NCBI RefSeq assembly: GCF_014836755.1
Contig: NZ_JACSQF010000004.1
Location: 1-64,000 of the forward strand
Source: Oerskovia merdavium
GTDB taxonomy: Bacteria; Actinomycetota; Actinomycetes; Actinomycetales; Cellulomonadaceae
Reading direction: 5' to 3'
Length of the DNA: 64,000 nt
Each line of letters starts with the position of its first letter. The first letter of the stretch is position 1. This document shows positions 10,379 through 18,574 of this stretch, piece by piece. The position numbers and the translations under genes are program-made. Under the pieces are notes generated by a model that made no database searches, was not told where the DNA came from, and worked only from the letters and a program-made list of their open reading frames with translations.

Positions 10379-11179
10379 TCAGTCCGTGTACGCGCCCTGC
10401 CACACCGTGTCGAACGGCGCGTGCGAGCTCACGCGCGCCTCGATCGCCTCGGTGACCAGCTGCTTCGCGACGCCCACCGCGCGCTCGACGTCGTTGCCCT
10501 TGGCGAGCTCCGCGGTGATCGCCGCGGCGAACGTGCAGCCCGCACCGCTCACGCGCTCCTCGCCCACCTTGGGGACGGAGAAGACCGTGATCTCCTGGCC
10601 GTCGAACAGGACGTCGACCGCGTCCGGGCCCGGCAGCTCGACGCCGCCCTTGACGACCACGAAGTCCGGGCCCAGCGCGTGGATGCGCTCGGCGGCCTCG
10701 ACCAGGTCGTCGACCGACTCGATCGTGTCCATGCCCGACAGGATCTTGGCCTCGAACACGTTGGGGGTGATGACCGTGGCGAACGGCAGGATCTTCTCGC
10801 GCAGCGCGGTGTCGGTGTCGAGGGCCGCGCCCGGCTCCTGGCCCTTGCAGATCAGGACCGGGTCGAGGACCACGTGGTGCCAGCGCTGGCTCGCGAGCGA
10901 CTCGGCCACGACGTCGATCGTCGCGGGCGTGCCGAGCATGCCGATCTTCACGACGTCGAGGTCGTACGTGCTGGTCGCGGCCTCGAACTGGTCCGCGATG
11001 ACCTGCGGCTCGACCGGGACGAACCGGTGGCCCCAGTCGTTCTGGGGGTCGAACGACACGATGCACGTCAGGGTCCCGACGCCGTAGACGCCCAGCTCCT
11101 GGAACGTCTTGAGGTCGGCCTGGATACCGGCTCCCCCGGTGGCTTCCGATCCGGCGATGACGTACGCGAGGTTGACCAT
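10379..11179 (-). CDS. pdxK: Pyridoxine/pyridoxal kinase, ThiD2-like PdxK
   Basis: 266 aa ribokinase-family enzyme. It has the N-terminal substrate loop GSEATGGAGIQADLKTF, the ELGVYGVGTLTCIVSFD segment, VVLDPVLICKG, the PNVFEAKILSG motif and the anion-hole/catalytic motif GAGCTFAAA. This pattern matches the ThiD-like PdxK of Gram-positives, which phosphorylates B6 vitamers, better than true ThiD; a hydroxymethylpyrimidine kinase role cannot be excluded. Standalone gene with its own terminator. Confidence 0.85.
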   Translation of the reverse strand: MVNLAYVIAGSEATGGAGIQADLKTFQELGVYGVGTLTCIVSFDPQNDWGHRFVPVEPQVIADQFEAATSTYDLDVVKIGMLGTPATIDVVAESLASQRWHHVVLDPVLICKGQEPGAALDTDTALREKILPFATVITPNVFEAKILSGMDTIESVDDLVEAAERIHALGPDFVVVKGGVELPGPDAVDVLFDGQEITVFSVPKVGEERVSGAGCTFAAAITAELAKGNDVERAVGVAKQLVTEAIEARVSSHAPFDTVWQGAYTD

Positions 11180-11253
11180 GGTGCTGCCTGTGTCCTTCGA
11201 GGAAGAGTGGTGGGACCGGGGCCGAGCCCCCGGGAAAGCCTACGCCGCGCGGC

Positions 11254-12039
11254 TCACCGACCCGGGCGGACCAGCTCCGCCTCGTACGCGAGGATCACGA
11301 GCTGGACGCGGTTCGTGAGCCCCACCTTGGTCAGGAGCGAGCGCACGTGGCTCTTGACGGTCGCCTCGGAGAGGAAGAGCTCGTCCCCGATCTCCTTGTT
11401 GGACAGGCCGCGCGCGACGGCCAGCAGGACCTCGCGCTCGCGCGGGGTCGCGAGCTCGAGCCCCGACCCAACGCCGGGGGCGCTCGCGACGCCCGAGCCC
11501 GCGTGCCAGTCGGAGAGCTCGACGTACCGCTCGATGATCCTGCGCGTGACACCGGGGTCGAGCAGGCTGTCGCCCGCCCGCACGCGGTGGACCGCGCTCA
11601 CGAGCGACTCGGGGTCGGCGTCCTTGAGCAGGAACCCCGCAGCCCCGGCCCGCAGCGCGCCGTAGACGTACTCGTCGTCGTCGAACGTCGTCAGGACGAG
11701 CGTGCGCACGCCCGCGAGCGCCGGGTCGGCGGAGATCTGGGCCGCCGCGTCGATCCCGTTGAGGTGGGGCATGCGCACGTCCATGAGGACGACGTCGGGC
11801 AGCAGGGCGCGGGCCATGCGGACGCCCTGGACGCCGTCGGCGGCCTCGCCCACGACCGTGATGTCGGGCTCGTTGTCGAGGATCATGCGCAGGCCCAGGC
11901 GGATGGTCGCCTGGTCGTCGACCACGACGACGCGCACGGGCTCGGTGAACGGCCGGCTCTCCGCGACGACGTGCAGGGTGGCGGGGGCCGGTGGGCGCCG
12001 GTCCTCCGGGTGGGGGAACGGGACGGGACTGTGGCTCAT
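11254..12039 (-). CDS. NarL/LuxR-type response regulator
   Basis: 261 aa. An unusual 34-residue Pro/His-rich N-terminal extension precedes the receiver domain, with phospho-acceptor Asp87 in VVLMDVRM and a Lys in FLLKD. The C-terminus is a LuxR HTH (ATPREREVLLAVARGLSNKEIG, ATVKSHVRSLLTKVG). The start ATG overlaps the stop of the upstream kinase gene by 4 bp. Target genes unknown; the diverging VanY-type peptidase and following ClC gene are candidates by position only. Confidence 0.93.
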   Translation of the reverse strand: MSHSPVPFPHPEDRRPPAPATLHVVAESRPFTEPVRVVVVDDQATIRLGLRMILDNEPDITVVGEAADGVQGVRMARALLPDVVLMDVRMPHLNGIDAAAQISADPALAGVRTLVLTTFDDDEYVYGALRAGAAGFLLKDADPESLVSAVHRVRAGDSLLDPGVTRRIIERYVELSDWHAGSGVASAPGVGSGLELATPREREVLLAVARGLSNKEIGDELFLSEATVKSHVRSLLTKVGLTNRVQLVILAYEAELVRPGR

Positions 12040-13220
12040 GGGGTCTCCCGGGGCAGGACGGCCTGGACGCGCCAGCCGCCGCTCTGGTCGGGTCCTGCGG
12101 ACAGCGTGCCGCCGCAGGACAGGGCTCGTTCGCGCATGTTCAGCAGGCCGTTGCCGCCGTGCAGGTCGGGGTTGTCGGGCAGGGGTGGCCCGGGGTCGCG
12201 GACCGCGACGCGCACGTACCCGGGCGTCGCGACGATCTCGAGGCGCAGGCGCGGGGCGAGCGAGTGCAGCAGCACGTTCGTCAGGCCCTCCTGGGCGATG
12301 CGCACGACGGCGAGGCTCACCTCGGGCCGCAGGTCGCCCAGGTCGTCGGGCAGGTCGAGCTCGACCTCCCGGCCGGCCTCGGTCAGGCGGGCGGCCGCGG
12401 CCCGGACGTCGTCGAGCGCGGGGGCGGGGGCGAGCTCGAGCGCCTCCCCGGTCTCGCGGCGCAGCACGTGCACGACCGACCGCATCGAGGTCAGCGCCTT
12501 CTTGCCCTCCTCGGCGATCCAGGTGACCGCCTCGGCCGGTGCCTGGGGCTGGTTGGGCGCGACGCGGTCCGCGGCCTGCGCCCGGACGACGATCGCGGAC
12601 ATGTGGTGCGCGACGACGTCGTGCAGCTCGCGGGCGATGCGCGTGCGCTCGGCGTGCACCGCCTGCTGGGCCAGAGCACCCTGCAGGGCCGTGAGCTCCT
12701 CGTTGCGCTCGCGCAGGGCCTCGCCCGTCACGGCGATGCGCCGGACCATCCACCCGAGCGCCACGGCCGCGAGCGCCAGGGAGACCGTGGTGAGGATTCC
12801 CGAGGGCGACGACATGCTCATGAGATCCCAGTAGCCGTACCCATGCAGGCTGCTCATGTGCAGCGACCAGCCCGACAGGACGACACCGAGCGCCGCGAGC
12901 GGAGGGGGTACCGCTCCCTCGCGGGTCGCGCCGAAGCCCGCCACGAGGAGCGGGACGAGATGGAACTGGTTGCTCAGGGCGTCGTCCTGGAACAGGGGGT
13001 AGAACGCCGCGGTGACCCAGAAGACCCCACCGGGCGCGACGCGCCTCAGGGCCAGCGTCAGGACGAGCCAGGCGCCGGTCCACCAGTACGACCGGATGTC
13101 CCGGGGCATCCAGTAGTCCCCCTGGTACATGAACCAGACTCCGCCGAACCAGACCAGCCCGACCGCGAGCGCGACGAGGAGGTCCTGGGCCCGCTCGGGC
13201 GCACGGCGGGTGGGCTGCAC
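12036..13220 (-). CDS. Sensor histidine kinase (HisKA_3/NarX type)
   Basis: 394 aa. The N-terminal 160 residues hold about five membrane segments with no obvious sensory domain. HisKA_3 follows with phospho-acceptor His200 in ARELHDVVAHHMSAIVV, then an HATPase_c domain with GNGLLNMRERA as the G box. Partner of the downstream response regulator through an ATGA overlap. GTG start with TACGGT 6 nt upstream, so probably leaderless. Confidence 0.93.
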   Translation of the reverse strand: MQPTRRAPERAQDLLVALAVGLVWFGGVWFMYQGDYWMPRDIRSYWWTGAWLVLTLALRRVAPGGVFWVTAAFYPLFQDDALSNQFHLVPLLVAGFGATREGAVPPPLAALGVVLSGWSLHMSSLHGYGYWDLMSMSSPSGILTTVSLALAAVALGWMVRRIAVTGEALRERNEELTALQGALAQQAVHAERTRIARELHDVVAHHMSAIVVRAQAADRVAPNQPQAPAEAVTWIAEEGKKALTSMRSVVHVLRRETGEALELAPAPALDDVRAAAARLTEAGREVELDLPDDLGDLRPEVSLAVVRIAQEGLTNVLLHSLAPRLRLEIVATPGYVRVAVRDPGPPLPDNPDLHGGNGLLNMRERALSCGGTLSAGPDQSGGWRVQAVLPRETP

Positions 13221-13226
13221 GCTCCC

Positions 13227-13232
13227 ACCGTA
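13227..13232 (-). promoter_or_regulatory. Leaderless -10 element TACGGT (kinase)
   Basis: On the minus strand TACGGT lies 6 nt before the GTG start of the sensor kinase, without a ribosome-binding site. It would serve the kinase-regulator operon. Confidence 0.5.
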
Positions 13233-13394
13233 TCCAGGACCGCCCCGGGGCGAGTCCGCCCTGGGGCTGGTGTCCGACGACGTCGCGTCCGCCCCGGGGA
13301 CGAACGCACCCGGGTGCGACGCGCCCTGCGGACAGGGCGAGGACGGCCCCGGGGGGCGATGCCCCGGACAGGGCCGCGCGGCGAGGGTCGAGAC

Positions 13395-14222
13395 ATGACC
13401 TTCGACGTCCCTCCTCCGCCCCCTGTCGGTTCCCTGCCGGTCGGCCCGGCCGCTGCTGCACCGTCGGGTGCAGCTCCCACGAGCGCTGTGCCGTCACCCC
13501 CTCCGCCGACGAGCCCCGTGCCCCCACCCCCGCCGCCGAGCTTCGACTCGCTCGTGCCTGGCCCGGGCGCCGCGGGCCCACGACCTGCGCGACGGGGCAG
13601 GCCGCGAGCCCGGTCCGGTCGGGCGTGGCCGTCCGGTCGCTCGTCCGCGGGCTCGGCTCGTCGACCCCGGAGCCCCGCGGACCGCGTCTACGCCGCGGTC
13701 GTCGTCGCCGCGCTCGTCGCGTGCGGGGTCTCGGCGTACCGGCTGCTGGCCCCCGACACCCCGTCGTCCGGGGCCGTCTCCGGGGCCGGCCGTGGCGCGG
13801 GAGCGGCCCCGGACGCGACCGGCTCGGCGGCCGAGGCACCCGCGACCGGGCTCGACCCCGAGCTGGTCCGCCGGTTCGAGCAGGCGCAGGCGCTCGCGGC
13901 CGAGGACGGGATCGAGCTGACGCTCGTCTCGGGGTGGCGGTCGGCCGATGAGCAGGCCCAGGTGGTCGAGGACGTGGTCCGCAAGCGCGGCTCGCTCGAG
14001 GAGGCCAAGAGGTGGGTCCTGCCGCCCGAGGCCTCGGCGCACGTGGCGGGCACGGCGATCGACGTCGGGGCGACCGACGGCTCGCTCTGGCTCGGCGAGC
14101 ACGGCGCGGAGCTGGGCCTGTGCCGGACCTACGCGAACGAGATGTGGCACTTCGAGGCCGTCATCGAACCCGGCGGGACGTGCCCCGAGATGCACGAGGA
14201 CTCGCGCGTGGGGTGGGAGTGA
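13395..14222 (+). CDS. Membrane-anchored D-Ala-D-Ala carboxypeptidase, VanY/M15B family
   Basis: 275 aa. Residues 1-95 are Pro/Ala/Arg-rich and cytoplasmic, residues 99-117 are one membrane segment, and residues 150-275 are the extracellular M15 peptidase. Zinc ligands are His216 and Asp223 in SAHVAGTAIDVG and His252 in EMWHFE; SGWRSADEQ is the substrate-loop motif. It should trim or modify peptidoglycan stem peptides. Diverges from the two-component operon, which may control it. No strong ribosome-binding site at the ATG. Confidence 0.85.
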   Translation: MTFDVPPPPPVGSLPVGPAAAAPSGAAPTSAVPSPPPPTSPVPPPPPPSFDSLVPGPGAAGPRPARRGRPRARSGRAWPSGRSSAGSARRPRSPADRVYAAVVVAALVACGVSAYRLLAPDTPSSGAVSGAGRGAGAAPDATGSAAEAPATGLDPELVRRFEQAQALAAEDGIELTLVSGWRSADEQAQVVEDVVRKRGSLEEAKRWVLPPEASAHVAGTAIDVGATDGSLWLGEHGAELGLCRTYANEMWHFEAVIEPGGTCPEMHEDSRVGWE

Positions 14223-14239
14223 GGTCGGGGGCGCCCCCT

Positions 14240-14265
14240 GGGACGCGGTCCGGCTAGGGCGTCCC
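14240..14265. terminator. Weak hairpin between convergent peptidase and ClC genes
   Basis: GGGACGC (14240-14246) and GCGTCCC (14259-14265) form a 7-bp stem with a 12-nt loop. It covers the 3' end of the ClC gene and is the only inverted repeat seen in this 31-bp convergent gap. Confidence 0.35.
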
Positions 14266-15627
14266 GGTCCGCGGTCCCGGCACGGGGCCGTCAGCTGAGG
14301 GGTGGCCCGTCGGGGTCGGGGGCTCCTCCGACGGGTCGGGAGCAGCCAGCATCTCGGGAGCGCTGCGCACCAGGAGCCACACGGGCAGGATCGCGATGCA
14401 CAGCAGCGGCAGGACGCCCACGTCGCCCACGACCGCGACCGCGACGAACAGCGCGACCCACCCGTCGCGTCCCACGGCCAGCACGACCCCGAGCACCCCG
14501 CTCGCGATCGACAGTCCGAGCGGGATCCCCGGCAGCGCGGCGTTGACGGTGACGCCGGCCGCGACCCCGATGAACACCGCGGGGAAGATCCGCCCTCCCC
14601 GGAAGCCTGCGGCCGCGGCGACCACGAGCGCGACGAGCTTGATCGCGAAGATGAGCACGAGGTTCCACGTCGAGAAGTCGGCACGCTGCTGGACGAGCTC
14701 GAACGACTGCTCCGACCCCTTGAACAGCGTGAGCGGCCCGCCGATCGCCCCCAGGACGCCCAGCACCACGCCGCCGAGCGTCACGTAGAGCACGGGGTTG
14801 CGCATCGAGTGGAAGAAGCGGTGCACGTGCGGGAACGCGAGGACCCCGAGCAGCGCCAGGCCCGCCGCGGCGGTCGCGATCAGGAGGGAAGTCCCCACGT
14901 CGCCGATGTCCGGGATGCCGAGGTCGGGCAGGTCCATCGCGGCGAACGGGCGGCCGATCGCGTCCATGGTGATGGCGCCCGCACCGGCCGAGACGAGCGG
15001 CAGGAACAACCGGTCGAACAGCGGGCCCCCGCTGCGGAAGCCCGCGACGACCCCCGTGAACACGAGCGCGGCCGCGACCGGGGTGCCGAACAGCGCGCCG
15101 ATCGTCGCGGACGCCGCGAGCATCACGACGAGGTCCGTGGGGACCTTGGGCCACAGCCGCGCGACGACGGCCACGAGCAGCGCGGTGTTGATCGCGATGA
15201 TCGGGTTCTCCGGGCCCAGGCTCACGCCGCCGGCCAGCCCCAGGACCGTGACGATCACGAGGCTCGGCAGGACGTGCAGCGGCAGCGGGGGCGCGATGAG
15301 CTCGGTCGTCGCCGAGTCCCGGCCCCCGTGCCCCGGCACGAGCCACACGACCAGGCCCACGAGCAGCCCCGCGCCGGTCAGCATCGCGAAGATCCACCAG
15401 CGCGCGTCGGGGTCCACGCCCAGCGCGCCCGGCAGGTCCGTCCACAGGACGTCCTCGACCGCTGCGGACGCCTGGTCGAGCGCCCACAGCACGACCGCCG
15501 CGACGATCCCGATCAGCACGGCCGGGAGCGAGAGCTCGAGCAGCGTGCGCAGCGCGGGGGCGTCCGGCGGGCTGGGGGCGGGCGTCGGTGGAGGCGTGGC
15601 TGACGCGTCGTCGTGCCGGTCGGGCAT
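14254..15627 (-). CDS. ClC-family ion channel or transporter
   Basis: 457 aa with about ten membrane segments. Selectivity-filter-like segments are present: GGVSLGPENPI near the first third (the GxGxPE position, here carrying the gating Glu) and ALFGTPVAAALVFTG. It should move chloride or fluoride across the cytoplasmic membrane, as channel or H+ antiporter. The start ATG has CACGCT 6 nt upstream. Actinobacterial members are usually annotated as ion-channel proteins; the exact ion cannot be told. Confidence 0.88.
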   Translation of the reverse strand: MPDRHDDASATPPPTPAPSPPDAPALRTLLELSLPAVLIGIVAAVVLWALDQASAAVEDVLWTDLPGALGVDPDARWWIFAMLTGAGLLVGLVVWLVPGHGGRDSATTELIAPPLPLHVLPSLVIVTVLGLAGGVSLGPENPIIAINTALLVAVVARLWPKVPTDLVVMLAASATIGALFGTPVAAALVFTGVVAGFRSGGPLFDRLFLPLVSAGAGAITMDAIGRPFAAMDLPDLGIPDIGDVGTSLLIATAAAGLALLGVLAFPHVHRFFHSMRNPVLYVTLGGVVLGVLGAIGGPLTLFKGSEQSFELVQQRADFSTWNLVLIFAIKLVALVVAAAAGFRGGRIFPAVFIGVAAGVTVNAALPGIPLGLSIASGVLGVVLAVGRDGWVALFVAVAVVGDVGVLPLLCIAILPVWLLVRSAPEMLAAPDPSEEPPTPTGHPSADGPVPGPRTGTP

Positions 15628-15717
15628 GCGCCCAGCGTGGCACGCAGGGCGCGAGCGCGCCCGGGGAGGGCAGCCGCGCCCGCCTCCCCGTCGACCGGCC
15701 AGCGCCGCGCACGCCTC

Positions 15718-16107
15718 GTGACCTACGGGCTCGTCCTCGCTCTCCTGCTCACCGCCGCCGTCGAGGCCGAGCTGTGGCCGTTCACGGCGTACCGGCTCTT
15801 CAGCGAGGTGCGCACGGGCACGACGGTGAGCCTCGACCTCGTGGCCGCGACCACCGAGGGGGACGTGGTCGTGCGGCCGGCCGACCGCGACGCCCCCCTC
15901 GCCACCACGACCCGCCAGTACCAGGACCTTGCGGGCGCCGCGCCCGACCGGCGTCAGGAGATGGTGACGGCCTGGCTGGGGCTGGCCGGGATCGACCCCC
16001 GGACCGTGCGCTCGGTGCGGCTCGAGCGCACCGTGCGGACCCTGCCCGCGGGGGCCGACCAGTGGGTCGAGCGGTCCCGCGAGACGGTCCTGGACGTCAC
16101 ACCGTGA
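15718..16107 (+). CDS. Small membrane protein upstream of HTTM protein
   Basis: 129 aa from the GTG at 15718. The frame is open from 15613, but that start would overlap the divergent ClC start and adds only Arg/Ala-rich sequence. One N-terminal membrane segment (YGLVLALLLTAAVEAEL) is followed by WPFTAYRLFSEVRTG and an extracellular-like domain of about 90 residues. The stop overlaps the GTG of the HTTM gene (GTGA), indicating translational coupling. This pair recurs in actinobacteria; function unknown. Confidence 0.65.
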   Translation: MTYGLVLALLLTAAVEAELWPFTAYRLFSEVRTGTTVSLDLVAATTEGDVVVRPADRDAPLATTTRQYQDLAGAAPDRRQEMVTAWLGLAGIDPRTVRSVRLERTVRTLPAGADQWVERSRETVLDVTP

Positions 16108-17099
16108 GCGGTGCCGCCGGGTCGTCGCTGCGCCGGACCGCGCTCGCCGTCGACCGGGCGCTGCTCGCCCCCGGCCCGGCGCACCGGCTGCTCGAGGTCC
16201 GCACGCTGCTCGCGCTCGTGATCGGTCTGCGTCTGGCCACGCGCGACTGGACCGCGATCGCCCGCCGCCCCGCGGCGCTCACCGACCACGGCAACGTCAT
16301 GGGCTGGCTGGCCCTGACCCCGCCCGCGTGGCTGCTCGTCGCGGTCCAGGTCGCGGGGCTCACGGGCGTCGCGCTCGTCGTCGCGCACCGCAGGGGGCGT
16401 GCCGGGTTCGTGCTCGCGTGGTGCACCTACACCGCGCTCACCGCCCTGTGGGGCAGCTCGGGCAAGGTGCTGCACAACGACGTCCTGACCGTCACGGTCG
16501 CGGTCGCGCTGCTGCTCGCCGCCGATCCACCACGCCCCGCGCGCACCGCGCTGCGTGGCTCGGCCTGGGGATGGCCGCCGCGGGCTGCCCTCGCGACCCT
16601 CGCCACGGTGTACTTCCTGACCGGAGCGCAGAAGCTGCGGCACAGCGGCCCCGAGTGGGTCTTCAGCGACAACATGTCCTGGGTGCTGCGCCAGGGAGCG
16701 GGCGGGTCCCCGTTCGGCGCCCGGTGGGTCCAGACCATCGCGGACCAGCCCGTGCTCACGCAGGCCCTCGCGGGCGGGGCGCTCGCGCTCGAGCTCACGG
16801 CTCCCCTGTGGCTCGCGATCCGGGTCACGCGGATCCCGTTCGTGCTCGCGGTCGCCGCGATGCACGGCAGCATCTGGGTGTTCCTCGGGCTGGACTACTC
16901 GGCGTGGGTCCTGACGGCGGCCGCGGTCGCGGTTCCCCTCGCGCTGCGGCCCGACCAGCGGCTGCTCGGTGGTGTGCTCAGCCCTGGCAGGGGCACGGGT
17001 CGGCGCCTCGGGACGGGGGCCGGGGGTGCCGGCGCCCCCGTGCCCGACGGGGCGCCCGGCGACGAGGAGCGGCGGACGGGGGTCACGGTGGGTCAGTGA
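16104..17099 (+). CDS. HTTM-domain (gamma-carboxylase-like) membrane protein
   Basis: 331 aa with about seven membrane segments. It resembles the HTTM region of vitamin-K-dependent carboxylase homologues: an RTLLALVIGLRL segment at the start, the SSGKVLHND loop and YFLTGAQKLRHSGPEW are typical. It lacks an identifiable catalytic carboxylase domain. The start GTG overlaps the preceding stop. The last 45 residues are Gly/Arg-rich, and their DNA forms the left arm of a 25-bp terminator stem. Confidence 0.75.
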   Translation: MSGAAGSSLRRTALAVDRALLAPGPAHRLLEVRTLLALVIGLRLATRDWTAIARRPAALTDHGNVMGWLALTPPAWLLVAVQVAGLTGVALVVAHRRGRAGFVLAWCTYTALTALWGSSGKVLHNDVLTVTVAVALLLAADPPRPARTALRGSAWGWPPRAALATLATVYFLTGAQKLRHSGPEWVFSDNMSWVLRQGAGGSPFGARWVQTIADQPVLTQALAGGALALELTAPLWLAIRVTRIPFVLAVAAMHGSIWVFLGLDYSAWVLTAAAVAVPLALRPDQRLLGGVLSPGRGTGRRLGTGAGGAGAPVPDGAPGDEERRTGVTVGQ

Positions 17100-17120
17100 C
17101 TCCCGTCCGCCGCTCCTCGT
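17062..17120. terminator. Bidirectional terminator, 25-bp stem
   Basis: Bases 17062-17086 pair with 17096-17120 (arms starting ACGAGGAGCGGCGGACGG), with one G-T pair and a 9-nt loop. The left arm lies within the HTTM coding region and the loop carries its stop, so the hairpin spans the gene end between convergent genes. Confidence 0.7.
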
Positions 17121-17156
17121 GCTGCGTCCGGTGGTGCTCGTCTGCCGGTGGGTCGC

Positions 17157-17663
17157 TCAGCTCGTGCGACGCAGCCGGGCGCCGAGCGCGTAGGCCCCGA
17201 CGACCGTCGCGGCGGCGACCAGGACGACGTCCTTGAGCACGTACTGGCCCAGGAGCGTCATGCCCGAGCCGAACAGCTCGTCGAAGAACAGGACCGTCGG
17301 GGCGAGGATGCCCACGAACGCGCCGGCCAGGACCACGAGGCCCGCGCGGAGCAGGTACCCCGTGACGAGCGTGATCCCGATGAAGCACTCGACGACCGCC
17401 GTGCCGACCACGGCGACCGAGCCGTGGACCAGTCCGAGGGTCAGGGTGTCGATCGTGCGTTCGGCGACGACCTCGGCCGGGCTGGCCCCGGGGAAGAACT
17501 TCAGGATCCCGAACCCGAGGAAGACCAGCCCGAGCGAGACGCGCAGCGCCGGGACGGACCAGCGGGTCAGGAGGCGAGCGAGGGCGTCGACGGCGTCGCT
17601 CAGGTGGGTGGAGACGGAGCCTCGGCGGGAGATCGCCGGGCCGTCGACGGAGAGGGTGGACAT
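17157..17663 (-). CDS. DoxX-like membrane protein (DUF417/YkgB type)
   Basis: 168 aa from ATG 17663, with AGAAAGG 7 nt upstream; a longer frame runs to 17771 but lacks a binding site. Four membrane segments are seen: RVSLGLVFLGFGILKFFPG, GTAVVECFIGITLVTGYLL, AGLVVLAGAFVGILAPTVLFF and KDVVLVAAATVVGAYALG. This is the usual DoxX/DUF417 layout. Members are linked to redox or sulfur stress in some bacteria; the role here is unknown. Confidence 0.82.
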   Translation of the reverse strand: MSTLSVDGPAISRRGSVSTHLSDAVDALARLLTRWSVPALRVSLGLVFLGFGILKFFPGASPAEVVAERTIDTLTLGLVHGSVAVVGTAVVECFIGITLVTGYLLRAGLVVLAGAFVGILAPTVLFFDELFGSGMTLLGQYVLKDVVLVAAATVVGAYALGARLRRTS

Positions 17664-17784
17664 GGACGTGCCTTTCTGGATGTGGTGGGTTGTCGGCGCC
17701 TCGTCGTCGGGCGCACATCCAGAAGGAGACCGCGGACCGGGTGAGTGATGCGGGTCACGCCGCGTTTTCACCCGGTCGGCGCGG

Positions 17785-18408
17785 CTACTGGCCGAACATC
17801 TGAGCGAACGAGGGCACGCCGTCGAACATGCCCGTCGTGGTGCGCGGGTCGCGGGCCGCGACCGTGCCCGCGAGCTCCTTGGCCGCCCTGCGGATGCGGG
17901 CCGGGAGCGGACCCGCGCCGTCCGTGCTGTCGCCCTCGGCGGCCCAGTCGTCCGTGGCCGCGAACACCGACGTCGTCGCGACGTCCGCGTGCAGGTACGT
18001 GAACAACGGGCGCATCGAGTACTCGACGGCCAGCGAGTGGCGCGACGTGCCGCCCGTCGCGCCCAGCAGCACGGGCATGCCCTGGAGCGAGTCCTTGTCG
18101 AGGATGTCGACGAAGGACTTGAAGAGCCCCGAGTAGGTGGTCGTGAACAGCGGGGTGACCAGGACGAGCGCGTCGGCGCCCGTGACCTTCTCGATCACCT
18201 CGGCGAGGTCGCCGCTCGCGAAGCCCGTGAGCATCGCGTCGGTGATGGCGTGGGCGACATCACGCAGCTCGACCGTCGTGACCTCGGCGGTCACGCCCAG
18301 GTCGCCGAGCTCGGCCACCGTGGCGGCGGACAGGCGGTCGGCGAGCAGGCGGGTCGAGGACGGCTGGCCGAGGCCGGCGGAGATCGCGACGATCTGGCGA
18401 GCGGTCAT
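17785..18408 (-). CDS. NAD(P)H-dependent FMN reductase, CE1759 type
   Basis: 207 aa flavodoxin-fold reductase. The FMN phosphate loop GLGQPSSTRLLADRL is at the N-terminus and LVLVTPLFTTTYSGLFKSF is in the middle. It should supply FMNH2 to the luciferase-like monooxygenase encoded 167 bp upstream on the same strand, a known two-component pairing. The start ATG at 18408 has GGAG about 10 nt upstream. Two strong hairpins in the intergenic gap suggest it is made at a lower level than its partner. Confidence 0.9.
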   Translation of the reverse strand: MTARQIVAISAGLGQPSSTRLLADRLSAATVAELGDLGVTAEVTTVELRDVAHAITDAMLTGFASGDLAEVIEKVTGADALVLVTPLFTTTYSGLFKSFVDILDKDSLQGMPVLLGATGGTSRHSLAVEYSMRPLFTYLHADVATTSVFAATDDWAAEGDSTDGAGPLPARIRRAAKELAGTVAARDPRTTTGMFDGVPSFAQMFGQ

Positions 18409-18510
18409 GAGGTGGTGCTCCTGGTTCGTGAGTGTTCTTCGAGTGTGCCGCACGGTGCGTGCGGCGGGCGGTGCGTGGCGCTCTCGTGGCCTGCCGGGTG
18501 GTGCTGGGGT

Positions 18511-18542
18511 CCGGGCCGCCCCTGGCCACAAGGGCGGCCCGG
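18511..18542 (-). terminator. Hairpin 2 between monooxygenase and reductase genes
   Basis: CCGGGCCGCCC (18511-18521) pairs perfectly with GGGCGGCCCGG (18532-18542) around a 10-nt loop. It is the second of two adjacent hairpins and probably a partial terminator or mRNA stabiliser inside the operon. Confidence 0.55.
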
Positions 18543-18543
18543 T

Positions 18544-18565
18544 CGCCCGGGGTCTCCCCCGGGCG
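18544..18565 (-). terminator. Hairpin 1 between monooxygenase and reductase genes
   Basis: CGCCCGGGG (18544-18552) pairs with CCCCGGGCG (18557-18565) around a 4-nt loop, starting 10 bp after the monooxygenase stop. One base separates it from hairpin 2. Confidence 0.55.
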
Positions 18566-18574
18566 GGCGTCCGG

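Noticed and set aside
15613-15717. N-terminal extension of the small membrane protein
   Set aside because: It overlaps the divergent ClC start and adds only Arg/Ala/Pro-rich residues; the hydrophobic segment begins right at the GTG at 15718.
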